A stretch of 11,806 nt of DNA from Conchiformibius sp. GTDB taxonomy: Bacteria > Pseudomonadota > Gammaproteobacteria > Burkholderiales > Neisseriaceae. The stretch covers positions 1 to 11,806 of the forward strand of contig JASBYJ010000016.1 in NCBI GenBank assembly GCA_029984035.1. The letters run 5' to 3'. The notes below the pieces were generated by a model that had not been told where the DNA came from, searched no databases, and saw only the letters and a program-made list of their open reading frames with translations. Below, one piece after another: positions 1 through 6,191 of the stretch. Each line of letters starts with the position of its first letter. Within the stretch, counting starts at the first letter, position 1. A program made the position numbers and the translations under genes.

Positions 1-55
1 GTTGTCTGTTGTCTGTTGTCTGTTGTCTGTTGTCTGTTGTCTGTTGTCTGTTGTC
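1..55. repeat. Heptanucleotide tandem repeat (GTTGTCT)n, about 7.9 copies, cut by the window start
   Basis: Seven perfect copies of GTTGTCT fill 1-49 and a partial GTTGTC fills 50-55. The array runs off the left edge, so its true length is unknown. On the minus strand the unit reads AGACAAC. Seven is not a multiple of three, so gain or loss of one unit shifts a reading frame. The unit has no stop codon in any of the six frames, so the array is fully translatable. It sits directly after a minus-strand start codon (see the partial CDS), the classic arrangement of a slipped-strand phase-variation switch. Confidence 0.95.
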
Positions 56-57
56 AT
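1..57 (-). CDS. 5' end of a candidate phase-variable gene, runs off the left edge
   Basis: On the minus strand an ATG at 57-55 is preceded by AAGGAG (69-64) with a 6-nt spacer, one of the best ribosome binding sites in the window. Translation from this ATG enters the heptamer array at once and gives Met followed by a seven-residue period TTDNRQQ (19 codons visible, no stop). The rest of the gene is outside the window, so no product can be named. Simple repeats just after the start codon are known in Neisseria and Haemophilus for phase-variable methyltransferases, glycosyltransferases and surface proteins. Which class applies here cannot be seen. The start, the ribosome binding site and the repeat are seen directly. 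That it is a real switched gene is inference. Confidence 0.6.
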   Translation of the reverse strand, partial: MTTDNRQQTTDNRQQTTDN

Positions 58-513
58 GAGTTGCTCCTTGTAAAACAAAGTAAAAATTTTGCCGTATTTT
101 AACATAAGGATAGGGTTGTATCTAGGTGGTCGGTGCCAAACCGATATCACGTAAGCGGCGGTTTTTACGGCTTGTTGCGGATATTTTGCACACATGGGCT
201 GCCTGTATCCGAATAGTTGGCGGCAGGGTGGCGGGCGTAACCGGATTAAGCTGAATCTATGCTTTGCGTCATGTTTTAAAGGGGTGAATGTTCGGGCGGT
301 TGTGTTTTGTTTTTCAGGCAGCCTGAAGGTTTATGGTTATCGGTTTGCCGGAGAGGTGTATGCCGTTGCCGTTTTCGAGTGGGCGGTAATCCAATAACCG
401 GTTTCACAAGCGGGTGGTTTGCCAACATTCGTTTGACTCCGACCTGGATTTCGCCTAAGCAGGCATAACGGTATGAGAACGCGGCGTGCCGAAGCCCGTT
501 ACGGGAGAAAACT

Positions 514-543
514 TTGCCAGTGTTTCTTTGAGTGTGGCACAAT
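514..543 (+). promoter_or_regulatory. Weak sigma-70-like promoter candidate for trkH
   Basis: TTGCCA (514-519, 5/6 to the -35 consensus), an 18-nt spacer and CACAAT (538-543, 4/6 to -10) would start transcription near 550, about 50 nt before trkH. Only a consensus match supports it. Confidence 0.3.
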
Positions 544-561
544 GCGTTTCCTGATTATCAA

Positions 562-585
562 GCTGCCTGAAATCTTTCAGGCAGC
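562..585 (+). terminator. DUS inverted repeat, terminator-like hairpin in front of trkH
   Basis: GCTGCCTGAAA (562-572) and TTTCAGGCAGC (575-585) can pair; a real loop would open the innermost pairs. The run AGGTTTTGTTGGTTT follows and leads straight to the trkH ATG at 601. Paired uptake sequences often serve as terminators in Neisseriaceae. Here no gene ends just upstream on the plus strand, so the hairpin may lie in the trkH leader instead. Confidence 0.5.
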
Positions 586-600
586 AGGTTTTGTTGGTTT

Positions 601-2055
601 ATGCGGAAAATATTGCCTACTGTCCATATGCTTTCCAAGCTGGGCTTTTTGTTTTCTCTGACAATGGTGTTCCCGACTCTGGTTTCCTATATTTACGGCG
701 ATGAGGCGTTTTTTTCTTTTGCGGGCACGGCATTGGTAGCGATTGTGTTGTCGGTGAGTGCATGGATTGCTACCCGCGCCTATCAGCGCGAGTTGCGCCC
801 CAGAGACGGCTTTGCTTTGGTTACGGCATTATGGATAGGATTTGCCTTAGTGGCTGCTTTCCCGATGTATCTGTATCTGCCTGAAATGAGCTTTGCCGAT
901 GCGTTTTTTGAAGCGATGAGCGGGCTGACGACTACGGGTGCTACGGTTATCGATGGCTTGGATACCCTTGCGCCTTCGATTAATTTTTGGCGGCATTTGC
1001 TCAATTGGTTGGGCGGCATGGGCATCATCGTATTGGCGGTGGCCGTGTTGCCCATGTTGGGTGTCGGCGGCACGCAGTTGTTTAAGGCGGAAATTACGGG
1101 TATCGAAAAAGACAATAAAAACGCGCCCCGCATTTCGCAAACGGCCAAGCGGCTTTGGATGCTTTATCTGGCTTATACGCTGTGGACGTTGCTGGCATTG
1201 CATTGGGCGGGAATGACTTGGTTTGATGCGCTGTGCCATGCTATGGCTTCTCTCGCACTGGGCGGCTTTTCCACGCATGACAACAGTATCGCCTATTTTG
1301 ATTCGCCTCTAATCGAATGGATTATTATTGTTGCCACGATAATCGGTGGGATTAATTTTGCCAACCATTTCACCGCATTCAAGGAAAAAACCGTACGCCA
1401 TTATTGGCATGACGAAGAAGTGAGAACCACTTTGCTGCTTTTGGGCGGAAGTATTGTTGTAGCCAGCCTGTATCTTTGGTACAAGGATTTTTACGGTCTG
1501 GCCGATGCGTTCCGTTATGTCAGCTTCAACTTTGTTTCCATCGGTATGGCAAACGGATTTACCAATGCCGATTTCGGCACTTGGCCTTTGGTCGTGTCAT
1601 TGTGGATGTTGTTTTTGTCTAACGTGCTTGCCAATACCGGTTCCACCGGCGGCGGCATCAAAATGGCGCGGATGCTGACGATGGCCAAATTTGCCTTTCG
1701 CGAAAGTGCGATACTGCAACATCCCAATGCGGTAAGGACGGTTAAGGTAAACGGGCGCAGCCTGAATGAACGTGTGGCCATGTCTGTGGTGGCGTTTGTT
1801 TTCGTTTATTTTATGACGGTAGTGGTGTTTTCGTTTCTGATGATGCTGTCCGGCCTGGATTTGATTTCGGGCGTAACTGCGGTCGTGGCCTGCATCACCA
1901 ATACGGGACCGGGTTTGGGCTCCGTCGGGCCGGCGCATAATTATGCGGCTCTGTCGGATATGCAAAAATGGTTGCTTTCGGCCGTGATGCTTTTGGGCAG
2001 GTTGGAAATTTTCACGGTATTCATCCTGTTTACACCGCAATATTGGAAAAAATAG
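601..2055 (+). CDS. trkH: TrkH-type potassium uptake channel subunit
   Basis: The 484-residue inner-membrane protein is the ion-conducting subunit of a Trk-type K+ uptake system, which normally works with the cytoplasmic NAD/nucleotide-binding TrkA (not in this window). The length fits bacterial TrkH. The four pore loops expected of the four-repeat fold are visible: AMSGLTTTGAT (105-115), AMASLALGGFST (214-225), VSIGMANGFT (312-321) and ACITNTGPG (430-438). Conserved STGGGIKM (348-355) and LLGRLEIFTV (464-473) also fit the family. Hydrophobic segments run throughout. The ATG at 601 is chosen because the sequence from residue 1 is family-like, but there is no clear Shine-Dalgarno before it. 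An ATG at residue 10 is an alternative. The gene is convergent with the copper chaperone and ends in its own terminator. Confidence 0.93.
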   Translation: MRKILPTVHMLSKLGFLFSLTMVFPTLVSYIYGDEAFFSFAGTALVAIVLSVSAWIATRAYQRELRPRDGFALVTALWIGFALVAAFPMYLYLPEMSFADAFFEAMSGLTTTGATVIDGLDTLAPSINFWRHLLNWLGGMGIIVLAVAVLPMLGVGGTQLFKAEITGIEKDNKNAPRISQTAKRLWMLYLAYTLWTLLALHWAGMTWFDALCHAMASLALGGFSTHDNSIAYFDSPLIEWIIIVATIIGGINFANHFTAFKEKTVRHYWHDEEVRTTLLLLGGSIVVASLYLWYKDFYGLADAFRYVSFNFVSIGMANGFTNADFGTWPLVVSLWMLFLSNVLANTGSTGGGIKMARMLTMAKFAFRESAILQHPNAVRTVKVNGRSLNERVAMSVVAFVFVYFMTVVVFSFLMMLSGLDLISGVTAVVACITNTGPGLGSVGPAHNYAALSDMQKWLLSAVMLLGRLEIFTVFILFTPQYWKK

Positions 2056-2074
2056 TTTTCAGGCAGCCAATCGG

Positions 2075-2097
2075 CCGTATGTCTATACGGTGTTTTT
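2075..2097 (+). terminator. Rho-independent terminator of trkH
   Basis: CCGTAT (2075-2080) pairs with ATACGG (2085-2090) around a GTCT loop, followed by TGTTTTT. It lies 20 nt after the trkH stop codon, just past a DUS variant at 2058-2069. Confidence 0.7.
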
Positions 2098-2148
2098 AAC
2101 CCTGCTATTGACCGGTTGGCGTAAAAATAAATCATATCAACCATAACA

Positions 2149-2178
2149 AAACGGTTTGTCGTGTACGACAAACCGTTT
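2149..2178. terminator. Bidirectional terminator between trkH and the copper chaperone gene
   Basis: A perfect 13-bp stem (2149-2161 with 2166-2178) closes a 4-nt loop. On the minus strand it is followed by a T-rich TTTTGTT, about 22 nt after the chaperone stop codon. On the plus strand a weaker T-rich stretch follows. It separates two convergent genes. Confidence 0.8.
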
Positions 2179-2200
2179 GTGTTATTTTCAGGCAGCGTAT

Positions 2201-2704
2201 TCAGTGGTGATGGGAATGATTGTGTTCGTGTTTCCCGTGTTTATCATGATGATGGTGTTTGTCTGCGTGCTGATGCCGTATATCACGTACGGTAACGGTA
2301 ACGGTTTGCTCGGGTTGGTGTTTGAATTTTAAAACCAAGGGGAAAGTTTCACCTTCGGATAGGGGGTGTACGCCGAACAGCATGATGTGGTAGCTGCCGC
2401 GTTTGAGTGTTTGGGTTTGTCCTGCGGGCAGGGGAATGCCGCCTTTGACTTCGTGCATTTTCATCACGCCGTTTTGATGGCTGTGGGTGTGCAGCTCGGT
2501 TTTCTCGGCGATGGCCTTGTCTACTTGTGCGCCCAGTAAAATATCATCGCGGCTGCCGTTGTTGGTGAGGGTAACAAACACGCCGCCTTGTGTTTGTCCT
2601 TGCAGTACGGGGTAGGCATAGGCGTTGTCGGCTTGGATGTCTTGTGCGGCGGCATTGCAGCACAATAAGGCTGCGGCAAGAGTGAAAAAGGTTTTTTTCA
2701 TCAT
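2201..2704 (-). CDS. Periplasmic PCu(A)C copper chaperone with His-rich tail
   Basis: The 167-residue protein has an N-terminal signal peptide (MMKK, then a hydrophobic core, likely cleavage after Ala20 in NAAA/QD). There is no proper lipobox, so it should be a soluble or outer-leaflet periplasmic protein. The PCu(A)C Cu(I)-binding motif is present: H72, then 10 residues to M83, then H106-x-M108 (22 residues between M83 and H106, one more than the usual 21). The tail is remarkable: 13 of the last 24 residues (144-167) are His. Family members deliver copper to cytochrome oxidase or, in gonococcus (AccA), to the nitrite reductase AniA. Which target applies here is not shown. The first of two ATGs (2704) is chosen because AAGGA lies 6 nt upstream. 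The gene follows the HTH-UbiX gene on the same strand after a 198-nt gap, so it is probably separately controlled. Confidence 0.9.
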   Translation of the reverse strand: MMKKTFFTLAAALLCCNAAAQDIQADNAYAYPVLQGQTQGGVFVTLTNNGSRDDILLGAQVDKAIAEKTELHTHSHQNGVMKMHEVKGGIPLPAGQTQTLKRGSYHIMLFGVHPLSEGETFPLVLKFKHQPEQTVTVTVRDIRHQHADKHHHHDKHGKHEHNHSHHH

Positions 2705-2762
2705 GATATTTCCTTCGGGGTGATGTGGAAAGGTTCAGGCTGCCTGAACGCGTTATCCGTAT

Positions 2763-2805
2763 CGAGCCGGTTCTGAGTTCTGAGTTCTGATGTCGAAACG
2801 GCTCG
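2763..2805. repeat. Three heptamers GTTCTGA inside an inverted repeat
   Basis: GTTCTGA occurs three times in tandem at 2770-2790. The array is flanked by CGAGCCG (2763-2769) and its exact complement CGGCTCG (2799-2805), which would form a 7-bp stem with the heptamers in the loop. It lies in the leader of the copper chaperone gene, about 60-100 nt upstream of its start. A near-palindromic DUS (2734-2748) lies between it and the gene. Function unknown. Confidence 0.7.
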
Positions 2806-2902
2806 GAAAAATACGGGCAGACGGATTGTTGCGCGGTAACGGGCCGATTGCAATGCGGCAAATTGTCGCAACCGGTTTATTTCAGGCTGCCTGAGCGTAG
2901 AT

Positions 2903-3823
2903 TTAGCTGCCCCACTTGTTGATGAGAGTGTGGGGAATACGCAGTTGGTCAAGAATGCGTGCGCACAGGAAATCGACCATATCGGCAAGGCTTTGCGGCT
3001 TATGATAGAAAGCAGGCGCGGCAGGCAGAATGGTGCAACCGTTTTGCGCCAGTTTCAGCATGTTTTCCAAATGAATGGCGGAAAGCGGAGTTTCTCGCGG
3101 CACGACAATCATCGGGCGTTTTTCTTTGATGCATACATCGGCGGCACGTTCAATCAGGTTGTCGGAAATGCCGTGTGCCAGTGCGGCTACCGTACCCATG
3201 CTGGCGGGGCAGATAATCATGGCATCGGCCGCTGCCGTGCCTGAAGCAATCGGAGCGCGCCATTCCTGTTCGCCGAAAACAAACAGACGGCCTGAGGCTG
3301 CCTGAAAGCGTTCGCTTAATATGCTTTGCAATTCTTGGGGATTTTCAGGCAGCGTGATACCGCTCTCCAGCAGTGCGACTTCGCGCGCGGCGGAAGAACA
3401 GAGCAAATAAACGGTTTTGCCTGCTGCCAAAAGGCATTCCAGCAAACGCAAGGCATAAGGAAAGCCCGATGCGCCGGTAACGGCCAGGGTAACGCTGCGG
3501 ATGTCGCTGCCTGCTGCTTGGATTTTCAGGCCGACCGGATTGGCGGGAGAAGCGGCAGGCTGGGTTGGTGTAGCGGTGGAACTGGGTTTGCGGTGTTTTT
3601 TGTCCATCCAGCCTGCGGGCTTGCCCATGCCTTTTTCCAAAGTGGCGGCAACGCGGCGGCCGATTTGCAGTACCGAGCCGTTTGGTTTGGGCTTTTGCGA
3701 GCGTACTTGGTAGAGATAGGCGGGTTTGGCGTAGCCGCAGCGGCGTGCCAATTCGGCAACGCCGCCGGCTTCCTGAATTAGGGTTTCAAAGTTTTCCAGG
3801 CGGGTTTGTTTGACGTTCGACAT
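2903..3823 (-). CDS. ubiX: Fusion of a helix-turn-helix domain with UbiX flavin prenyltransferase
   Basis: The 306-residue protein has two parts. Residues about 8-74 resemble the DNA-binding domain of phage Cro/CI-like repressors, with helices around VAELARRCG (22-30) and AKPAYLYQVRS (32-42) and the closing motif GKPAGWMD (67-74). A Pro/Ala/Ser/Thr linker (79-96) follows. Residues about 109-306 are a complete UbiX/Pad1: GASG (117-120), CSSAAREV (142-149), CPASMGTVAALAHG (205-218), RETPL (243-247) and AFYHKPQSL (271-279). UbiX makes prenylated FMN, the cofactor of UbiD-type decarboxylases in ubiquinone synthesis. Stand-alone UbiX is about 190-200 residues. No ATG, GTG or TTG start lies at the UbiX domain boundary, so the domains are translated together. 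The ATG at 3823 has AAGGA 7 nt upstream. A DUS variant in frame encodes FQAAS. UbiX identity is firm; DNA binding is inference. Confidence 0.9.
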   Translation of the reverse strand: MSNVKQTRLENFETLIQEAGGVAELARRCGYAKPAYLYQVRSQKPKPNGSVLQIGRRVAATLEKGMGKPAGWMDKKHRKPSSTATPTQPAASPANPVGLKIQAAGSDIRSVTLAVTGASGFPYALRLLECLLAAGKTVYLLCSSAAREVALLESGITLPENPQELQSILSERFQAASGRLFVFGEQEWRAPIASGTAAADAMIICPASMGTVAALAHGISDNLIERAADVCIKEKRPMIVVPRETPLSAIHLENMLKLAQNGCTILPAAPAFYHKPQSLADMVDFLCARILDQLRIPHTLINKWGS

Positions 3824-3856
3824 CGTTTTTTCCTTTGATTTAAGTTGTATATAAAT

Positions 3857-3875
3857 TGAGTAATGATATTATTCA
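3857..3875. promoter_or_regulatory. 19-bp dyad, candidate operator for the HTH-UbiX protein
   Basis: The site reads TGA-G-TAAT-GAT-ATTA-T-TCA. It is a perfect dyad of form TGA-N-TAAT-N3-ATTA-N-TCA apart from the unpaired G/T and the 3-nt centre. It covers about -7 to +12 of the predicted HTH-ubiX transcript, where a bound repressor would block transcription. The symmetry is seen directly. Binding by the encoded HTH domain is inference. Confidence 0.45.
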
Positions 3876-3883
3876 GTATAGCA
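3875..3883 (-). promoter_or_regulatory. Extended -10 promoter of the HTH-ubiX gene
   Basis: Read on the minus strand, TGC-TATACT (3883-3875) matches the extended -10 element (TGN plus 5/6 of TATAAT). No good -35 is visible, as is common for extended -10 promoters. Transcription would begin near 3868, giving a leader of about 45 nt. Confidence 0.5.
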
Positions 3884-3975
3884 TATAAAATTATATTTTT
3901 GATTATTTAATCTATTTGATTTGATATTTTTATGTTGTTTTCCATTTATTTTAAATTGAATTCGGCGAATGGTTA

Positions 3976-4004
3976 GGCCTGATACTCTATTAATCGGCCT
4001 GATA
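3976..4004 (+). promoter_or_regulatory. Two direct GGCCTGATA repeats spaced 20 bp, possible activator sites
   Basis: GGCCTGATA occurs at 3976-3984 and again at 3996-4004, 20 bp apart start to start, about two helical turns. They lie just upstream of the predicted promoter of the phosphohexomutase gene (about -48 to -76). The second copy sits in ATCGGCCTGAT, which has partial dyad symmetry. Same-face spacing suggests tandem binding of one regulator. No known regulator is recognised. Confidence 0.35.
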
Positions 4005-4018
4005 AAAGTAGATTCGTG

Positions 4019-4045
4019 TTGAATTTTATATCTTTATGTTATGAT
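4019..4045 (+). promoter_or_regulatory. Promoter candidate of the phosphohexomutase gene
   Basis: TGT-TATGAT (4037-4045) is an extended -10 element. TTGAAT (4019-4024) could be a -35 box but the spacer is short (15 nt). Transcription would begin near 4052, giving a leader of about 104 nt that contains a DUS variant (4080-4091). Confidence 0.45.
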
Positions 4046-4155
4046 TGCGGTTTGTTTTATTAGATGTGGAATACAGTAATAGCTGCCTGAAAACCTTTAA
4101 TAGAACTCAGGATAGCAGTTTGACAGTTCATTACCGTCAATATAAGGAAAACGCC

Positions 4156-5817
4156 ATGAATACAGAGTTGTTTGAAAAAGCAAACCGTTGGCTGGAGCAG
4201 GATAACGATGAAGAAACACGCTTGGAGCTGACGCAGTTGTTACAAAAAGCGCAAAGCGGCCGGCAAGATGCTTTATCGGAATTGCAACACCGTTTCAGCG
4301 GTCGTTTGCAGTTCGGTACGGGCGGTCTGCGCGGACCTTTGCAGGCAGGCCCGATGGGAATGAACCGTGTTTTGGTGAGCCAAAGTGCCGCGGGTTTGGC
4401 GGCTTATCTGCAACAGTATGATGCCGAACCTTCGGTTGTGATTGGCTATGACGGACGCAAGAATTCGCGGATATTTGCCCGCGATACGGCGGAAATTATG
4501 GCGGGAGCGGGAATTCGCACTTTATTGTTGCCGCGTTGTTTCCCGACCCCGCTTTTGGCGTTTGCGATACGTTACTTCGATGTCAGCGCAGGCGTGATGG
4601 TAACTGCCAGCCACAATCCGCCGCAGGACAACGGCTATAAAGTATATTTGGGCAAAGCCAACTGCGGGGCGCAAATCGTATCGCCCGCCGATGAAGAAAT
4701 TGCCGCGTTGATAAACCTTCAGGCAGCCTCGGATATTCGCGATTTGCCGCGCAGCGATGCCTACGCGGTATTGGATGACGAGGTGTTGGATGCCTATATC
4801 GAACGCACCCGAACATTGGTATCCACTCCGCCGCGCAATCTGAATTATGTTTACACGGCCATGCACGGCGTGGGTAAGGAAGTATTGCTGAAAACCTTGA
4901 ATGCGGCAGGGCTGCCGCCGCCTCATTTGGTGGCGCAACAGGTCGAACCCGATGCCGCATTCCCAACGGTTGAATTTCCCAATCCGGAGGAAAAGGGCGC
5001 GTTGGATTTGGCTTACCGCGTGGCTCGGGAGCGCAATGCGGAATTGATTTTGGCCAACGACCCCGATGCCGACCGTTTGGGCGTGGCCTTGCCTGACGGG
5101 GAGGGTAATTGGAAGCCCTTGCACGGCAATATGATAGGCTGCCTGTTGGCATGGCATATCGCGCAAAAAGCGCAACAAAACGGTTTGGGCGGCACTTTGG
5201 CATGCTCTTTGGTTTCCACGCCTGCTTTGGCTGAAATCGCCGCACGTTACGGTTTGCAGCATGCGGAAACGCTCACGGGCTTTAAATATATCTCCAGAGT
5301 GCCGAATTTGCTGTATGGGTTTGAAGAATCGTTGGGCTATTTGGTTGACCCCGACAAAGTGCGCGATAAAGACGGCATTTCTGCTGCGGTAGTGTTTTTG
5401 GATTTGGTAGGCAGCCTGCAAGCGCAAGGCAAAACCCTGCAAAATTATCTGGATGAATTTGTTGCCGAATTCGGTGCGTATGCCAGCTCGCAGATTTCAT
5501 TGCGCGTGGCGCGTTTGGCGGATATTCCCCGCTTGATGGCGGCATTCCGCAACTGCCCGCCTGATTCGGTTGGCACGGAAAAAGTGGTGCATTTGCAGGA
5601 CTATATGCAGGAAGCCGAACCGAATGATATTTTGGTGTACCGTTTGGCCAACGGCAGCCGTATGATTGTGCGCCCTTCGGGTACCGAACCTAAGGTTAAA
5701 GTGTATTTGGACGTGCAGGGCAGCGATGCCGCAGATGCGGAGCGTGCGTTGGCGCAGCTGGAAAAAGATGTGAAAACGATGCTGCGTTCGGATACTTACG
5801 GCAATCTGAATTGTTGA
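4156..5817 (+). CDS. Phospho-sugar mutase (PGM2/PgcA-like phosphoglucomutase/phosphomannomutase)
   Basis: The 553-residue cytoplasmic enzyme of the alpha-D-phosphohexomutase superfamily should interconvert 1- and 6-phosphates of glucose, mannose or a related sugar. All four active-site loops are visible: phosphoserine loop TASHNPPQDNG (150-160, catalytic Ser152), metal loop DPDADR (302-307), sugar-specificity loop GFEESLG (388-394) and phosphate loop RPSGTEP (506-512). The N-terminal FGTGGLRG (53-60) and the length of about 550 place it in the longer PGM2/PgcA-like group, not the roughly 460-residue ManB/AlgC group. Substrate is not settled by sequence alone. The start is ATG 4156 with AAGGA 7 nt upstream. 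An upstream in-frame TTG at 4045 overlaps the likely promoter and is rejected. A DUS (4718-4729) is read in frame as LQAAS. A strong terminator follows. Confidence 0.92.
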   Translation: MNTELFEKANRWLEQDNDEETRLELTQLLQKAQSGRQDALSELQHRFSGRLQFGTGGLRGPLQAGPMGMNRVLVSQSAAGLAAYLQQYDAEPSVVIGYDGRKNSRIFARDTAEIMAGAGIRTLLLPRCFPTPLLAFAIRYFDVSAGVMVTASHNPPQDNGYKVYLGKANCGAQIVSPADEEIAALINLQAASDIRDLPRSDAYAVLDDEVLDAYIERTRTLVSTPPRNLNYVYTAMHGVGKEVLLKTLNAAGLPPPHLVAQQVEPDAAFPTVEFPNPEEKGALDLAYRVARERNAELILANDPDADRLGVALPDGEGNWKPLHGNMIGCLLAWHIAQKAQQNGLGGTLACSLVSTPALAEIAARYGLQHAETLTGFKYISRVPNLLYGFEESLGYLVDPDKVRDKDGISAAVVFLDLVGSLQAQGKTLQNYLDEFVAEFGAYASSQISLRVARLADIPRLMAAFRNCPPDSVGTEKVVHLQDYMQEAEPNDILVYRLANGSRMIVRPSGTEPKVKVYLDVQGSDAADAERALAQLEKDVKTMLRSDTYGNLNC

Positions 5818-5845
5818 CGGCTTTTCAGGCTGCCTGAAAAGTAAA

Positions 5846-5880
5846 ACACCCTGTCAAACGGGCTTTGACAGGGTGTTTTT
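5846..5880 (+). terminator. Strong rho-independent terminator of the phosphohexomutase gene
   Basis: A perfect 13-bp stem (5846-5858 with 5864-5876) closes the loop CGGGC and is followed by a T run. It lies 29 nt after the stop codon, just after a near-palindromic DUS (5824-5838). Confidence 0.93.
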
Positions 5881-5881
5881 G

Positions 5882-6191
5882 TGTGTTTTGTCTGCTGAGA
5901 AAGTGTATCGGGTGGTGCGGTTATCTTTTTATCATAATCGGATGCACCATAGGATTTTAAGGTGATGAACGGATGATGCTGCCTGAAAGGTGATATGCCG
6001 GCGGAGATTGACGGGCGGATGGTTCAGGCTGCCTGAAAAGTGTAAACGGTGTGCCTGTTTGGATTGGCTGTGCTGTTTATATATTGTGGTTATTGGGGTG
6101 GTTTGGCGGGAATGTGATGCGTTGCGTTCGGTGGCGGCAAAGGCTGCCTGAAAGGTTGGCGGGTGTGCTGATTTTGCCTTGCGTGTGTTTC
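5882..6191. other. Gene-free gap with a cluster of DUS copies
   Basis: No convincing gene lies here. The stretch carries DUS or variants at 5976-5987 (ATGCTGCCTGAA, an AT-prefix form), 6026-6037 and 6141-6152. Another (6191-6202) overlaps the lpxH stop. The copies at 6139-6151 and 6192-6204 form a 13-bp inverted repeat with a 40-nt loop, perhaps a weak transcript end for lpxH on the minus strand. Confidence 0.7.

Larger units (their letters stand above)
58..600. other. Long spacer without a recognised gene
   Basis: No open frame here looks like a real protein. The stretch holds the leader of the minus-strand gene at its left end, a DUS at 313-327, a weak promoter candidate for trkH at 514-543 and a DUS hairpin at 562-585. 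A minus-strand frame of 88 codons (276-542) has no good ribosome binding site and runs through the DUS in a low-complexity Lys/Pro/Thr-rich tail. I do not call it. A decayed gene or an unrecognised RNA in 380-545 cannot be excluded. Confidence 0.5.
3841..3960. other. AT-rich island between the divergent HTH-ubiX and phosphohexomutase genes
   Basis: By direct count only 18 of 120 bases are G or C (15 percent), while flanking genes are near 50 percent. It holds the promoter and candidate operator of the HTH-ubiX gene and otherwise only A/T runs, which may give curved or easily melted DNA. No open frame of note is present. The whole gene-free gap runs 3824-4155. Confidence 0.85.

Noticed and set aside
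276..542. Minus-strand frame of 88 codons left of trkH
   Set aside because: No ribosome binding site, unusual composition and a tail running through a DUS. I see no family features, though a decayed gene is possible.
380..545. Possible structured RNA such as 6S RNA upstream of trkH
   Set aside because: I could not find matching closing stems or known conserved elements. A covariance-model search would decide.
2642..2704. Lipoprotein signal in the copper chaperone (cysteines 15-16)
   Set aside because: The residues before the cysteines are Leu-Leu, not the small residue needed at -1, and a normal signal peptidase I site NAAA/QD follows.
4045..4155. Upstream TTG start for the phosphohexomutase
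   Set aside because: It overlaps the likely -10 box and lacks a ribosome binding site. ATG 4156 has AAGGA at good spacing and begins the family-like sequence.
4522..5442. Minus-strand 306-codon frame opposite the phosphohexomutase
   Set aside because: It is antisense to the active-site-bearing enzyme and has shadow-frame composition.
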